DNA of 64,000 bases from BOG-908 sp965198825 (GCA_965198825.1 CBDAQB010000003.1:1178001-1242000), one strand, 5' to 3'; positions 52,152 to 61,769 are shown, numbered from the stretch's first letter. A program made the numbers and translations. Notes: generated from the letters alone by a model not told the origin.

Positions 52152-54313
52152 TGACAAAGCTACGTTCCCGCTGCAAACGACCACTGGTCGCTACCGGCCT
52201 CGCTTTCATGATTGCGGCTGCTCTGTCCAGCTGTGTGTCGGACTCGGAAACCGTGCCGGTGCAATCGCTCGATAATGTTCGTGCGCCGGCACTGCCCGGC
52301 GCCATGCTGCCGATCGATCAGCAGTCGCTAGGCCTGGACAGCAACACAAATCAGTCCCGGCGGGCTGTCGTGCTGCATGGAAGGAGTCCGCTCGCGCCTG
52401 TTGCACGTGCCACGGAGAGTGTCAGCACGGCAGGCGGCTCTTACGTACTGAACTTCGACAACGCAGACATCCATGATGTCGCCAAGGCCGTTCTTGGCGA
52501 CATGTTGCAGGTTGCCTACGTCATCGCGCCTGCCGTGCAAGGAACGCTTTCGTTGCACACGGCAGCGCCACTCACGCACGATGCCGTGCTGCCCGCCTTC
52601 GAAGATGCGCTTTCCCTCGCCGGCGCCGCGCTGATACCAAACGGGCAGGGCTACGAGATCGTGCCGCTGCAGGGTGCCGCGCACGCAGGTGCGCTGAGGA
52701 CCGGCAGCCGCACCGGCTATCGTGTGGAAGTCGTGCCGCTGCGCTATGTCTCTGCCACCGACATGCAGCATCTCATCGAGCCGCTGGTGGCGCCGGGCAG
52801 CGTCGTGCAGGTCGATCAGCAGCGCAACATCATCGTCGTAGGCGGCAGCAACGCGGAACTGGCGCGTATCACGCAAACGATTGCGTTGTTCGATGTCGAC
52901 TGGCTGCGTAGCCAGTCCTTCGGCCTGTTTCCGCTGCAATATTCGCAAGCGCGTTCGGTGGCGGCCGACCTGCAGGCGATGATCGGGCAGGGGGCCATGG
53001 CGGGCCTCGTGCGCATCGTGCCGATCGAGCATCTCAATGCCATCCTCGTCGTGTCGTCGCGCGCCGGCTATGTCGATGACATGCGAGGCTGGGTCGAGCG
53101 TTTCGACCGTGGGCGCGATACGGGCGCGCCGCGCGTGTTCGTCTACCACGTGCAGCACGGCCGTGCTGCCGACATCGCCGCGACGCTCATGCGGGCTATT
53201 GGTCCACGCAACGGAGCAGCCGCTGCGCCGGCCGCGGACACCGGCGGCGGCTTGCCGGACGCAGGCGCCGCGGTCGACCCGAAGTTTGCAACGCCCGCCC
53301 CTGCAGCAGGAGGCAACCCGTTGCTCGGCGGCCTGAACGGTCCTGCAGCTGCCAACGATCTTCCGCTTGGCGACATCCGCATTACCGCAGACGAGACGAA
53401 CAATGCCCTCCTGATCGTCACCACGTCGGACAAATATCGGCTTGTAGAGGCCGCATTGCAGCAGCTCGACGCCACCCCGCTGCAGGTTCTGCTCGAGGCG
53501 TGCGTCGCCGAGGTGCATTTGACCAATGAGTTGAAATACGGCCTGCAATATTATTTCCGCAACGGCAAGTTCTCGCTGCTTCGGTCTGCAGTCATTCCGG
53601 CGAGCCTCGCTGCCGACACCGGTGGCCTTTCGCTGGCGTTCGCACAAGGCAACGACATTCAGGCAGTGCTCGACTTGCTTGGCTCCTTGAGCAAGGTGAA
53701 GGTGATCTCGGCACCGCACGTCATGGTGCTGAACAACCGCACCGCGTCCATCGAAGTGGGCGACCAGGTGCCGATCGCGACATCGACCGCTGTGGGCGTC
53801 ATCACCGCGAATGCGCCCGTGGTGAACACCATCCAGCTGCTCGATACCGGCATCATCCTGCGCGTGACGCCACGCGTCGGAAGCGGCGGCCTGGTGTTGC
53901 TCGACGTGAACCAGGAAGTCAGCTCTAGCGTACCGACGACATCCTCGACGATCAACTCTCCTACGATCCAGCAACGCAAGATCGCAAGTTCCATCGCCGT
54001 CCAGGATGGCCAAACCGTCGCCATAGGCGGCCTCATTAGCGACACGCGCACGAAGACGCGGTCAGGCATCCCGTGGCTGATGGACCTGCCATATGTCGGC
54101 CCGCTGTTCAGCCTGCGTGACAACCAGTTGGACCGGACCGAGCTGATCGTGCTGATCACGCCACGTGTCGTGCACAACGAACGTGAGGCAGAAGACATCA
54201 GCGAGGAGTTCCGCGAAAAGCTGCCCATGATCCGGGAACTGGGACCTCCTTCGGCCCGGGTGCCGGGAAGGCCGGTGCCGCGCTACGGCGATCCAGCCTA
54301 TCCAACACACTAG
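52151..54313 (+). CDS. gspD: type II secretion outer-membrane secretin GspD
   Basis: A 720-residue secretin starting at GTG. The N-terminus is a lipoprotein signal with lipobox ALSSC, so this secretin may be lipidated and need no separate pilotin. Periplasmic N0 (YVLNFDNADIHDVAKAVLGD) and N1-N3 domains (RVEVVPLRYVSATDMQHLI, GLFPLQYSQARSVAADLQ, RVFVYHVQHGRAADIAATLM) precede the secretin core: QVLLEACVAEVHLTNELKYG, VEVGDQVPIATS-type segment SIEVGDQVPIATSTA, and ILRVTPRVGSGGLVLLDVNQ. It ends with DNQLDRTELIVLITPRVV. A long Gly/Ala/Pro insert sits in N3 (about 350-395), as usual. It is the exit pore of the system and the last gene of the cluster. Confidence 0.96.
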   Translation: MTKLRSRCKRPLVATGLAFMIAAALSSCVSDSETVPVQSLDNVRAPALPGAMLPIDQQSLGLDSNTNQSRRAVVLHGRSPLAPVARATESVSTAGGSYVLNFDNADIHDVAKAVLGDMLQVAYVIAPAVQGTLSLHTAAPLTHDAVLPAFEDALSLAGAALIPNGQGYEIVPLQGAAHAGALRTGSRTGYRVEVVPLRYVSATDMQHLIEPLVAPGSVVQVDQQRNIIVVGGSNAELARITQTIALFDVDWLRSQSFGLFPLQYSQARSVAADLQAMIGQGAMAGLVRIVPIEHLNAILVVSSRAGYVDDMRGWVERFDRGRDTGAPRVFVYHVQHGRAADIAATLMRAIGPRNGAAAAPAADTGGGLPDAGAAVDPKFATPAPAAGGNPLLGGLNGPAAANDLPLGDIRITADETNNALLIVTTSDKYRLVEAALQQLDATPLQVLLEACVAEVHLTNELKYGLQYYFRNGKFSLLRSAVIPASLAADTGGLSLAFAQGNDIQAVLDLLGSLSKVKVISAPHVMVLNNRTASIEVGDQVPIATSTAVGVITANAPVVNTIQLLDTGIILRVTPRVGSGGLVLLDVNQEVSSSVPTTSSTINSPTIQQRKIASSIAVQDGQTVAIGGLISDTRTKTRSGIPWLMDLPYVGPLFSLRDNQLDRTELIVLITPRVVHNEREAEDISEEFREKLPMIRELGPPSARVPGRPVPRYGDPAYPTH

Positions 54314-54398
54314 ACGGGCGCCACGACTCTGCTGACAAGACCGGGCGGCGCGTCTATGGTCGTTCCCATCAGTGGATGTCTCGGAAGAAGGCAAGATA

Positions 54399-57300
54399 AT
54401 GCGGCGCACGATCCTCATTGGTTCCGCCGTAGCGGCACTTGCCGTCCTGGCGATGACGTTCACGCAGCGGTCAAGCAGGCATCAGGAGGCGGTGCCGAGC
54501 CGTGGTATCCACGCCGTGCAGGTTGCGTCGGCAGAACCCGCGAGCGTGCCTGAAACGCGTCCAGACAGCTTTGCCTTTCGTCACATCGTTCTGAACACGG
54601 CGGGGGACGCACCGGAAGTCTGCCTGAAATTCAATGCGAAGCTGGACCCGCATGCGGAGGCGCATTACGCGGATTATCTGACGATAACGCCTGCGGTCCG
54701 GCCAGCCATCCGGGCCGACCAGGAGTCATTGTGCATCGGCGGCCTGGCGTTCGGCACCGACTACAGCGTCATCCTTCGCCGCGGCCTGCCCTCTGCCGAA
54801 GGTGCGCGCCTGGCCGCCGACGAGACGGTCCCGGTCACACTCGGCGACCGGCCACCGCTGGTCGATATCTCAGGCGACGGCTTCATCCTTCCACGTGAAG
54901 TGGCGCATGGCCTGACCGTTCAAACGGTGAATGTGCATCGCGTGAAAATCCACGTGCTACGCGTCAGCGACAAGCTTCTTCCCTCGGAGACCCGCAAGGG
55001 CGGCGGCGAGAATGTGCAGCTGAACCAGAGTGGACTGGAAGGCTATGCCATCCGTTCGCTCCTGCGCAGCACTGCCTCCATCATCTGGACGGGCACGATG
55101 GATGTGGCCGATGACCATAACCGCACTGTCCTCACCGCCTTTCCGCTTGGCCAGGTCATCAAGCCAGGCATGTCGGGCGCCTATCTCGTGGTAGCCGAGG
55201 ACGACGCGCATGCCACGCCAGAGGCGCAGTGGAAGTCCGGCGACGAGGAAGGCTATTCGGAGGAATTCTACCGCGCCAGGGCGACGCACTGGGTCATCGC
55301 CACCGATATGGCCCTGACGACATTCAGCGGCACCGATGGGCTGCATGTCGCAGCGCGCTCGCTCTCCACTGCCGTTCCGCAGGCTGGCGTCACGCTGGAC
55401 CTGTTGTCGATCGGGCAGGATGTGCTCGGCGAGGCGACGACCGACTCGTCCGGCATGGTGCATTTCGCTGCAGGCCTGTTGCGCGGCAAGGGCGCGGCCG
55501 CACCCGGGGTGATCACCGCGCGCGCCAGCGGCGGCGACTTCACCATCCTTGATCTGTCGCGTCCTGCGTTCGACTTTTCCGATCGCGGCGTAACCGGGCG
55601 TGCCTCGCCCGCCCCTCTGCAGGCATTCCTCTACACCGAGCGCGGCATCTACCGCCCCGGCCAGAATGTGGAGCTCATGGCCCTGTTGCGCGACCGTCTC
55701 GGCAACGCCACCGATCTGCCGCTCACCCTTGTTCTGCGCCGCCCAAACGGCATGGAGGCCCGTCGCTTCTCACAAACCAGCCAGCCGGCAGCAGGCTTCC
55801 ATCAAACGATCCCGCTGTCCGTTACCGCGGCACGCGGCACTTGGTCCATCGATGCCTTGTCCGATCCCACCGGTGAGCCGATCGGGCATGTCAGCTTCGA
55901 AGTGCAGGATTTTGTCCCGCAGCAGCTGAAGGTGACGCTTGCGCCGATCTCCGCTGCGCTGACCGCGAACCAGAACGTACCGATCGACGTGCAGGGAGAC
56001 TTCCTCTACGGTGCCCCCGCGGCCGGACTGCACGGCCAAGCCGACCTCAAGGTGACGCGCGACACGGATCCCATCGCCGGCCTGCAGGATTGGCAATTCG
56101 GCCTCGCCGACGAGACGGTAGACGACAAGACGCAGGAAGTGGACCTGCCGGAAGCCGACACGACGGGCCACACACATGCGGACGCCAAGCCCGACCTGCC
56201 GCCGGCGACCGTTCAGGCGCCGCTGAAGGTGATCATCACTGCAGGCCTGTTCGAACCCTCGGGCCGCGAAGTGACGGACAAGCGCGAGGCCAAGCTCCGC
56301 ACCCATCCTATTCTGATCGGTCTGCACACGCGCTTTGCCGACAGCCGCACAGACACCGAGCAGGACGCAAGCATCGATATCCGCACCTTCGCCGCCGACG
56401 GTACGCCGATAGCGCGCCCCAAGCTCGTCTGGCGCTTGATACGCGAAGAACAGGTTTTCGACTGGTTCAGCCAGGGCGACATCTGGCATTGGCACTTCCA
56501 TGTCGAGGATCACGACCTGGCCACCGGAACGGTGGACACGGCAGCCGACGTTCCAGCCTCTGTCACGCGCCGTTACGATTGGGGTCAATACCGCCTCGTT
56601 GTGGAGGATAGCGCGTCGGGCACCGCAAGTTCCATCCGCTTCAATGCCGGCTGGGGAGAAACGGGCGAACAGGCCGATGTGCCGGACAAGGTCCATGTCG
56701 CGGTTGACAAGCCAAAGCTCCGCGCCGGCGAGACGGCGCATTTGCGTATCGAGGGCCCCTTCGCGGGCCACGCCAGCATTGTCGTAGCCAACGACAGGAT
56801 CATCGAGACGCGCGAAATCGAGATCGCCAAAGGCGGCAACGACATCGCAGTAACGCAGTCGGCGGAGTGGGGCGCCGGCGCCTACGTGCTGGTATCGCTA
56901 TACCGTCCGCTCGGCCAAGGGAGCGCGCACGAACCGGTTCGCGCCGTCGGCGTCGCCTGGATCGCCACCGACGCATCGCCCCGCACCCTCGCGGTGGAAG
57001 TGAATGCACCGGACAAGATCCTGCCGCAGCACGACGTGACGATCCCCGTGCATGTCGCAAACATCCCGGCAGGCAGCCAGGCTTACGTGACCTTGGCCGG
57101 CGTCGATGAAGGCATCCTGCAGCTCACGCGTTTCGTCAGCCCTGATCCCGTGGGCTTCCTGTTCGGCAAGCGCGCGCTTGGCATCTCCATGCGTGACGAC
57201 TACGGCAAATTGCTCGACGGCAGCGCCGATCCAGGACAGATCCAGGGCGGCGACGAAGGCATAGGCGGCGCCGGCCTTCCAGTCGTCAGCACCCGCACCG

Positions 57301-59414
57301 TCGCCCTGTTCTCTGGTCCCGTCGCTCTTGATGCCGCCGGCAACGCCAACATCACGTTCAAGGTCGGAGATTTTGAAGGGCAGCTCAGGCTCATGGCCGT
57401 CGCCTACACGGCGACAGGCGTAGGGCAGGGCGAGAAGACCATGATCGTGCGCGATCCCGTGGTCGCAGACGTGGCCGTTCCGCGCTTTCTCGCCGACGGA
57501 GACCGCGCCAGTCTGGCGGTTTCTCTCAACAACACCGACGCTCCAGCCGGCACCTTCCATCTTCGCATCGCCGTCTCCGGCGCCGCGTCGGCGACCGAGC
57601 CCGCGGCGTTCGACATCGGCCTCAAGCCTGGTCAGCGCGAAAGCCGCGTGATCGGCATCGCGGCGAACGCCGAAGGCATTGCGGACATCGCAGCCGATCT
57701 CACGGGGCCGGACGGCTTGGCAGTGCATCGTAGCTGGCAGATCTCAGTGCGCTCGGCTCACGCACCGGTCACTCTCGAGCAAACCGCCTGGCAGCAGCCT
57801 GGCGAAAGCTTCTCGCCTGCCAAGGATCTTCTGCTGCCATTCGTGCCTGGCAGCGCCTCCGTCAGTCTTGGTTATAGCGGGTTCGGCGGCATCGACGTGC
57901 CAAGCCTTCTGCGCTCGCTCGATCGCTACCCTTATGGCTGCACCGAGCAATTGACCTCGACCGCATTTCCGCTCGTCTACTTCAACGATCCGACGCTGCT
58001 CGGCAAAGCGCCGCGCGATCAGGCAGTGCACGACCGTGTCCAGGACGCGATCGACACGATCCTTGACAGGCAAAACGAAGATGGCGAGTTCGGCCTCTGG
58101 CGCGCCGGCGACGGCGAGGCTTCGACCTGGCTAGGCGTCTATGCGCTGGATTTCCTGACGCATGCAAAGGAAGTGGGCTTTATCGTGCCCGACTCCGCGC
58201 TTCAACGCTCGGCCTTCTGGCTCCGTCAGGCGGCCGATGGCGATCTTCCTGAAAGAGCCTACAAATACTATGCACAGGGAGCCACCACCACGCGTGCCTA
58301 CGCTGACTATGTCCTCGCGCGCTTGGGGCGTGCCGACCTGGGCGACCTTCGCCGCTTGCACGACACGGTAAAGCGCCGTTACGACCATGGCCTCGACATA
58401 TGGCTCGCTGGCGGCAGCGATGTGATCGAGCCCCTCGCTTTGGGACAGATGGCAGGCGCCTTCTCCCTCATGGGCGATCACGCCCGCGCGGACAACGCCT
58501 TCCGCATGGCCATCGACAATCTCGAAGTGCGCGACTGGCCCCTCTGGTGGTTCGACTGGTCATACGGCAGCCGCCTGCGTGACGCGGCCGGTCTGATCGC
58601 CGTCGCCGCCGAAACGGGCCGACAGGACACAGTCAAAACCCTGCTCGACCGGTTTTCGGCGATACCGCGCAACCCCGGGCAACTAAACACCCAGGAGCAG
58701 GCGGCCCTGCTCTCCGCCGCGCACGCGCTCAACAAAGGCATAGGCGACTTAAAATTCACTGTGAACAGCGCCGCGGTGACAACCGGCAGCACGCCAAGCT
58801 TCTCGCCATCACCTGCGGACATTGCCGCTGGCTATCATGTGCAGAATAACGCCAGCCGGGCACTGTGGCGCACTCTCGCAGTCACCGGCAGCCCACGCGA
58901 AGCCTCGCCTGCTCTCGCTGCCGGCTATAGCATCGAGAAAACCTATCTGACCCTGAAAGGCGAGCCGCTCGATCCCACCAGGATGCGCCAGAACGACCGC
59001 GTCATCGTTGCCCTGCACGGCTTCGTCACCGGCGACGATGCCACCCACCGAACCGTCGTCGTGGACATGCTTCCCGCTGGTTGGGAAATCGAAGCGCCGA
59101 TCGCGAACGATACCGACTACGCCTTCCTCGGCCCGCTCTCCTCGACGCGCGTGCGCGAAGCACGTGACGACCGCTTCGTCGCCGCCATGGATTTCGGCAA
59201 TGACCTGCGCGAGTTCCGCTTTCACCTGGAAGAGGACAACGACGACGCTGCTAAGAAGCCGCATCTGCAGGACGACGAGTTCCGCGTCGCCTATGTCGCG
59301 CGCGCCATCACGCCTGGGCATTTCACACTGCCTGAGGCGGTGGTCGAAGATATGTATCGGCCATCGTTCATGGCGCGGACTGCGGCTGCTATGTTGGATG
59401 TTGAGAAAAGGTGA
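54399..59414 (+). CDS. alpha-2-macroglobulin family protein (bacterial protease trap)
   Basis: A 1671-residue periplasmic protein. The ATG at 54399 begins a signal or signal-anchor (RTILIGSAVAALAVLAMTF) without a lipobox Cys. MG domains follow, including RGIYRPGQNVELMALLRDRL (MG3/4-type motif), and the A2M segment TLAGVDEGILQLTRF with FGKRALGISMRDDYGKLLDG. The thioester motif is YPYGCTEQLTS, with Cys1181 and Gln1184, so the protease-trapping thioester chemistry of the YfhM type is kept. A helical thioester domain and a receptor-binding-like C-terminal domain complete it. The stop overlaps the start of pbpC (GTGA), the partner found with this family. Confidence 0.93.
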   Translation: MRRTILIGSAVAALAVLAMTFTQRSSRHQEAVPSRGIHAVQVASAEPASVPETRPDSFAFRHIVLNTAGDAPEVCLKFNAKLDPHAEAHYADYLTITPAVRPAIRADQESLCIGGLAFGTDYSVILRRGLPSAEGARLAADETVPVTLGDRPPLVDISGDGFILPREVAHGLTVQTVNVHRVKIHVLRVSDKLLPSETRKGGGENVQLNQSGLEGYAIRSLLRSTASIIWTGTMDVADDHNRTVLTAFPLGQVIKPGMSGAYLVVAEDDAHATPEAQWKSGDEEGYSEEFYRARATHWVIATDMALTTFSGTDGLHVAARSLSTAVPQAGVTLDLLSIGQDVLGEATTDSSGMVHFAAGLLRGKGAAAPGVITARASGGDFTILDLSRPAFDFSDRGVTGRASPAPLQAFLYTERGIYRPGQNVELMALLRDRLGNATDLPLTLVLRRPNGMEARRFSQTSQPAAGFHQTIPLSVTAARGTWSIDALSDPTGEPIGHVSFEVQDFVPQQLKVTLAPISAALTANQNVPIDVQGDFLYGAPAAGLHGQADLKVTRDTDPIAGLQDWQFGLADETVDDKTQEVDLPEADTTGHTHADAKPDLPPATVQAPLKVIITAGLFEPSGREVTDKREAKLRTHPILIGLHTRFADSRTDTEQDASIDIRTFAADGTPIARPKLVWRLIREEQVFDWFSQGDIWHWHFHVEDHDLATGTVDTAADVPASVTRRYDWGQYRLVVEDSASGTASSIRFNAGWGETGEQADVPDKVHVAVDKPKLRAGETAHLRIEGPFAGHASIVVANDRIIETREIEIAKGGNDIAVTQSAEWGAGAYVLVSLYRPLGQGSAHEPVRAVGVAWIATDASPRTLAVEVNAPDKILPQHDVTIPVHVANIPAGSQAYVTLAGVDEGILQLTRFVSPDPVGFLFGKRALGISMRDDYGKLLDGSADPGQIQGGDEGIGGAGLPVVSTRTVALFSGPVALDAAGNANITFKVGDFEGQLRLMAVAYTATGVGQGEKTMIVRDPVVADVAVPRFLADGDRASLAVSLNNTDAPAGTFHLRIAVSGAASATEPAAFDIGLKPGQRESRVIGIAANAEGIADIAADLTGPDGLAVHRSWQISVRSAHAPVTLEQTAWQQPGESFSPAKDLLLPFVPGSASVSLGYSGFGGIDVPSLLRSLDRYPYGCTEQLTSTAFPLVYFNDPTLLGKAPRDQAVHDRVQDAIDTILDRQNEDGEFGLWRAGDGEASTWLGVYALDFLTHAKEVGFIVPDSALQRSAFWLRQAADGDLPERAYKYYAQGATTTRAYADYVLARLGRADLGDLRRLHDTVKRRYDHGLDIWLAGGSDVIEPLALGQMAGAFSLMGDHARADNAFRMAIDNLEVRDWPLWWFDWSYGSRLRDAAGLIAVAAETGRQDTVKTLLDRFSAIPRNPGQLNTQEQAALLSAAHALNKGIGDLKFTVNSAAVTTGSTPSFSPSPADIAAGYHVQNNASRALWRTLAVTGSPREASPALAAGYSIEKTYLTLKGEPLDPTRMRQNDRVIVALHGFVTGDDATHRTVVVDMLPAGWEIEAPIANDTDYAFLGPLSSTRVREARDDRFVAAMDFGNDLREFRFHLEEDNDDAAKKPHLQDDEFRVAYVARAITPGHFTLPEAVVEDMYRPSFMARTAAAMLDVEKR

Positions 59415-61489
59415 AGGTAAGGAAGCAGTTCTTTTTTGAAAAAAAGAACCAAAAAACTTTTGCTATGTGGGACCGAGATCGTGACGCAAGCCGGGCCCAA
59501 CGGGCCAAAAGTTTTTTGCTTCTTTTTTTCAAAAAAGAAGTCCTTGTCTTATGCCTTGCCTTGTCCTCAATCCGCCTCATCCCAGTCGACCTAACCCGCG
59601 CCAAGGACCTCTCCCTAGAACTACAGGACCGCGCAGGAGAGACGCTGAACGTAGCCGTTTCGCACGATGGCATCTGGCGCATGCGGACGGAGCCGAAGGA
59701 TGTGGCGCCGGCCTATCTCGCCATGCTGCTCAGCCTGGAGGATCGGCGTTTCTACTGGCATCCTGGCATCGATCCGCTGGCGATGCTGCGGGCGGCCGGG
59801 CAGTTGCTTACGCACGGTCACATTGTTTCCGGTGGCTCGACGGTCACCATGCAGGTCGCCCGCTTGCTGCACCCGCACCGGCACGATCTTGCCGGCAAGC
59901 TGCGCGACATTGCTGTGGCGCTGCAGCTCGAATCACAGCTTTCGAAACAGCAGATCCTCTCACTCTATCTGACGCTGGCGCCGTTCGGCGGCAACATCGA
60001 GGGTGTGCGTGCCGCAAGCCTGATCTATTTCGGACATGCGCCATCGACGCTCAGTGTGCAGGAGGCGGCTCTGTTGGTGGCTTTGCCGCAAAGCCCGACG
60101 CGGCGTCGTCCGGACCGGCATCCGTTGGCTGCCGAGTCAGCCATCGCGCGCGTTCTCGCACGCGCCGGCGAATCGCCAGCGGCATGGGTTCCAAACGTTG
60201 CCCACCACCTGCCGCGTGACGCACCCCATTTGGCCGCCCGGCTGCGGAGTGCCGGTTTTTCGGGGCCAACCCGCTCGACGCTCGACGGAAATCTTCAACG
60301 ATCGCTTGAAGCGCTGGCGAAACGCGAAGTGGGTCTCTCAGGCCCCAACGTGGAAATGGCAGCACTCGTCGTCAGCAACAACAATCGCGAGCTGCTCGCC
60401 TATCTTGGCGGCAGCGATTATTTCGGCCGGTTCGGCATGATCGACATGGTGCACGCGGTGCGCTCGCCCGGTTCGACTCTAAAACCCTTTATCTACGGCA
60501 TGGCGATGGATGACAGGCTAATCCGTGCGGACACGCTCATCGAGGATGCCAAGCTGCGCATTGCCGATTATGCGCCGCAAGATTTCGATCGCGCGTTCCA
60601 CGGCACCGTTTCCGCCGAGGAGGCCTTGCAGCAATCTTACAATCTTCCCGCCGTCACCTTGCTCGATTGGATCGGTGCCGGCCGCGTGGCAGCGACCCTG
60701 CGCGGCGCCGGCGCCCAGGTCACCATTCCGGGCGGCGGCCCCGCAACCCTTCCGCTCGCGCTGGGCGGCGTCGGCATGACGCTCTGGGATCTCTCCATGC
60801 TCTACGCCGGTCTTGGATCCGACGGCATGGCGCAGCCGCTCCGGTTGTTTCCGGGCGACCCGGCCGTGCCCGGGACCGCTCTGATGACGCGTGACTCCGC
60901 CCAGCAAGTCACGAGCATCCTGCGTAACGCCGCTCGCCCAACCGGGCTCTCCGGCCTGTCATCACGCGCGATCGCCTACAAGACGGGCACCTCGTTCGGC
61001 TTTCGTGATGCCTGGGCGTTCGGCACCACGCCGGGGAACACCATTGGAGTCTGGGTCGGCCGCGCAGACGGCACGCCGCGGCCAGGCGCCTTTGCACGCG
61101 GCACCGCGGCTCCGCTGCTGTTCCAACTATTCGACTTGCTTCCGGCGGATGACCAGTCATCCGGACCCGTCGAGCAACATTCCGCCACTACGCGCGCGCC
61201 GGCCTTGCACCATCTGCCCTCGCGCGACTCCCGTCCGCTGCAAGGCGATTACCCCCAGATCCTCTACCCGCCATCCGGCGTGACTCTGGCGCTGGGGCAG
61301 GGCGAACCGTTGTCGCTCGAAGCGGCAGGTGGGACTCCACCCTACCGCTGGTCGGTGAACGGCACCGCAATCGATCCTCCGAAACTAGGCCAGTCCTCCG
61401 CGTGGCAGCCCGACGGCCCTGGCTTCGTTCATCTTACGGTCACCGACGGTCTGGACCGCTCGGCGCAGGAGGATGTGCGCCTGCAATAA
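59411..61489 (+). CDS. pbpC: penicillin-binding protein 1C, with N-terminus encoded by a palindromic repeat
   Basis: A 692-codon frame from the GTG at 59411, which overlaps the upstream stop. GT51 glycosyltransferase: LLSLEDRRFYWHPGIDP (catalytic Glu110) and VSGGSTVTMQVARLL. Transpeptidase: RSPGSTLKPFIYG (Ser355, Lys358), QQSYNLPAV (SxN) and AYKTGTSFGFRDAW (KTG). A BiPBP_C beta domain with ILYPPSGVTLALGQGEPLSL ends it. Codons 6-44 lie in a palindromic repeat. The predicted anchor, SFLLLFFKKEVLVLCLALSS, is thus mostly repeat-derived; an in-frame TTG at 59516 inside the repeat is an alternative start and there is no ATG before the catalytic domain in this frame until far downstream. It builds peptidoglycan and pairs with the alpha-2-macroglobulin. 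Confidence 0.92.
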   Translation: MKVRKQFFFEKKNQKTFAMWDRDRDASRAQRAKSFLLLFFKKEVLVLCLALSSIRLIPVDLTRAKDLSLELQDRAGETLNVAVSHDGIWRMRTEPKDVAPAYLAMLLSLEDRRFYWHPGIDPLAMLRAAGQLLTHGHIVSGGSTVTMQVARLLHPHRHDLAGKLRDIAVALQLESQLSKQQILSLYLTLAPFGGNIEGVRAASLIYFGHAPSTLSVQEAALLVALPQSPTRRRPDRHPLAAESAIARVLARAGESPAAWVPNVAHHLPRDAPHLAARLRSAGFSGPTRSTLDGNLQRSLEALAKREVGLSGPNVEMAALVVSNNNRELLAYLGGSDYFGRFGMIDMVHAVRSPGSTLKPFIYGMAMDDRLIRADTLIEDAKLRIADYAPQDFDRAFHGTVSAEEALQQSYNLPAVTLLDWIGAGRVAATLRGAGAQVTIPGGGPATLPLALGGVGMTLWDLSMLYAGLGSDGMAQPLRLFPGDPAVPGTALMTRDSAQQVTSILRNAARPTGLSGLSSRAIAYKTGTSFGFRDAWAFGTTPGNTIGVWVGRADGTPRPGAFARGTAAPLLFQLFDLLPADDQSSGPVEQHSATTRAPALHHLPSRDSRPLQGDYPQILYPPSGVTLALGQGEPLSLEAAGGTPPYRWSVNGTAIDPPKLGQSSAWQPDGPGFVHLTVTDGLDRSAQEDVRLQ
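59428..59540. repeat. palindromic element read through by pbpC (copy 9)
   Basis: The left arm GTTCTTTTTTGAAAAAAAGA/ACCAAAAAACTTTT and the right arm AAAAGTTTTTTGCTTC/CAAAAAAGAAG are complete. The centre (GTGGGACCGAGATCGTGACG, then CAAGCCGGGCCC) looks inverted relative to other copies. All 113 bases are open in the pbpC frame. Confidence 0.92.
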
Positions 61490-61559
61490 ATCTTGGATAC
61501 CAAGCCGCCGAAACGATAGACTCCACTCAGCAACCCTTGCCGGAGAGGAGGGCGAAGCG

Positions 61560-61769
61560 ATGCTGCAGAGGATATTCACCGATCATCCCCGTGCACTCGG
61601 CGAAACCTATTTCCAACATCAGCGCACAGCGCTTAGCTTTTCCTGGAGCCTGATTGCCGCGGGCCTTGCTGCCGGCGTGCATGGCGTGTTTCCGTGTCTC
61701 TTCGAGACCACGGCTAGCCGAGCGATCAAGGGGATGAATGCGCGGATTGCGGCACGCGATAGGGAGTAA
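61560..61769 (+). CDS. DUF6356 family small membrane protein
   Basis: A 69-residue protein; the ATG at 61560 is preceded by GGAGAGGAGGG. It begins with FTDHPRALGETYFQHQRTAL, which fits the DUF6356 pattern (FTDHP...GE.Y..H), then a hydrophobic segment (FSWSLIAAGLAAGVHGVFPCLF) and a basic helix. The function is unknown. It follows pbpC by 70 nt on the same strand. Confidence 0.75.
   Translation: MLQRIFTDHPRALGETYFQHQRTALSFSWSLIAAGLAAGVHGVFPCLFETTASRAIKGMNARIAARDRE

Noticed and set aside
52328..54013. 561-codon open frame antisense to gspD
   Set aside because: His/Arg/Asp-rich shadow translation without domain features; gspD is complete on the plus strand.
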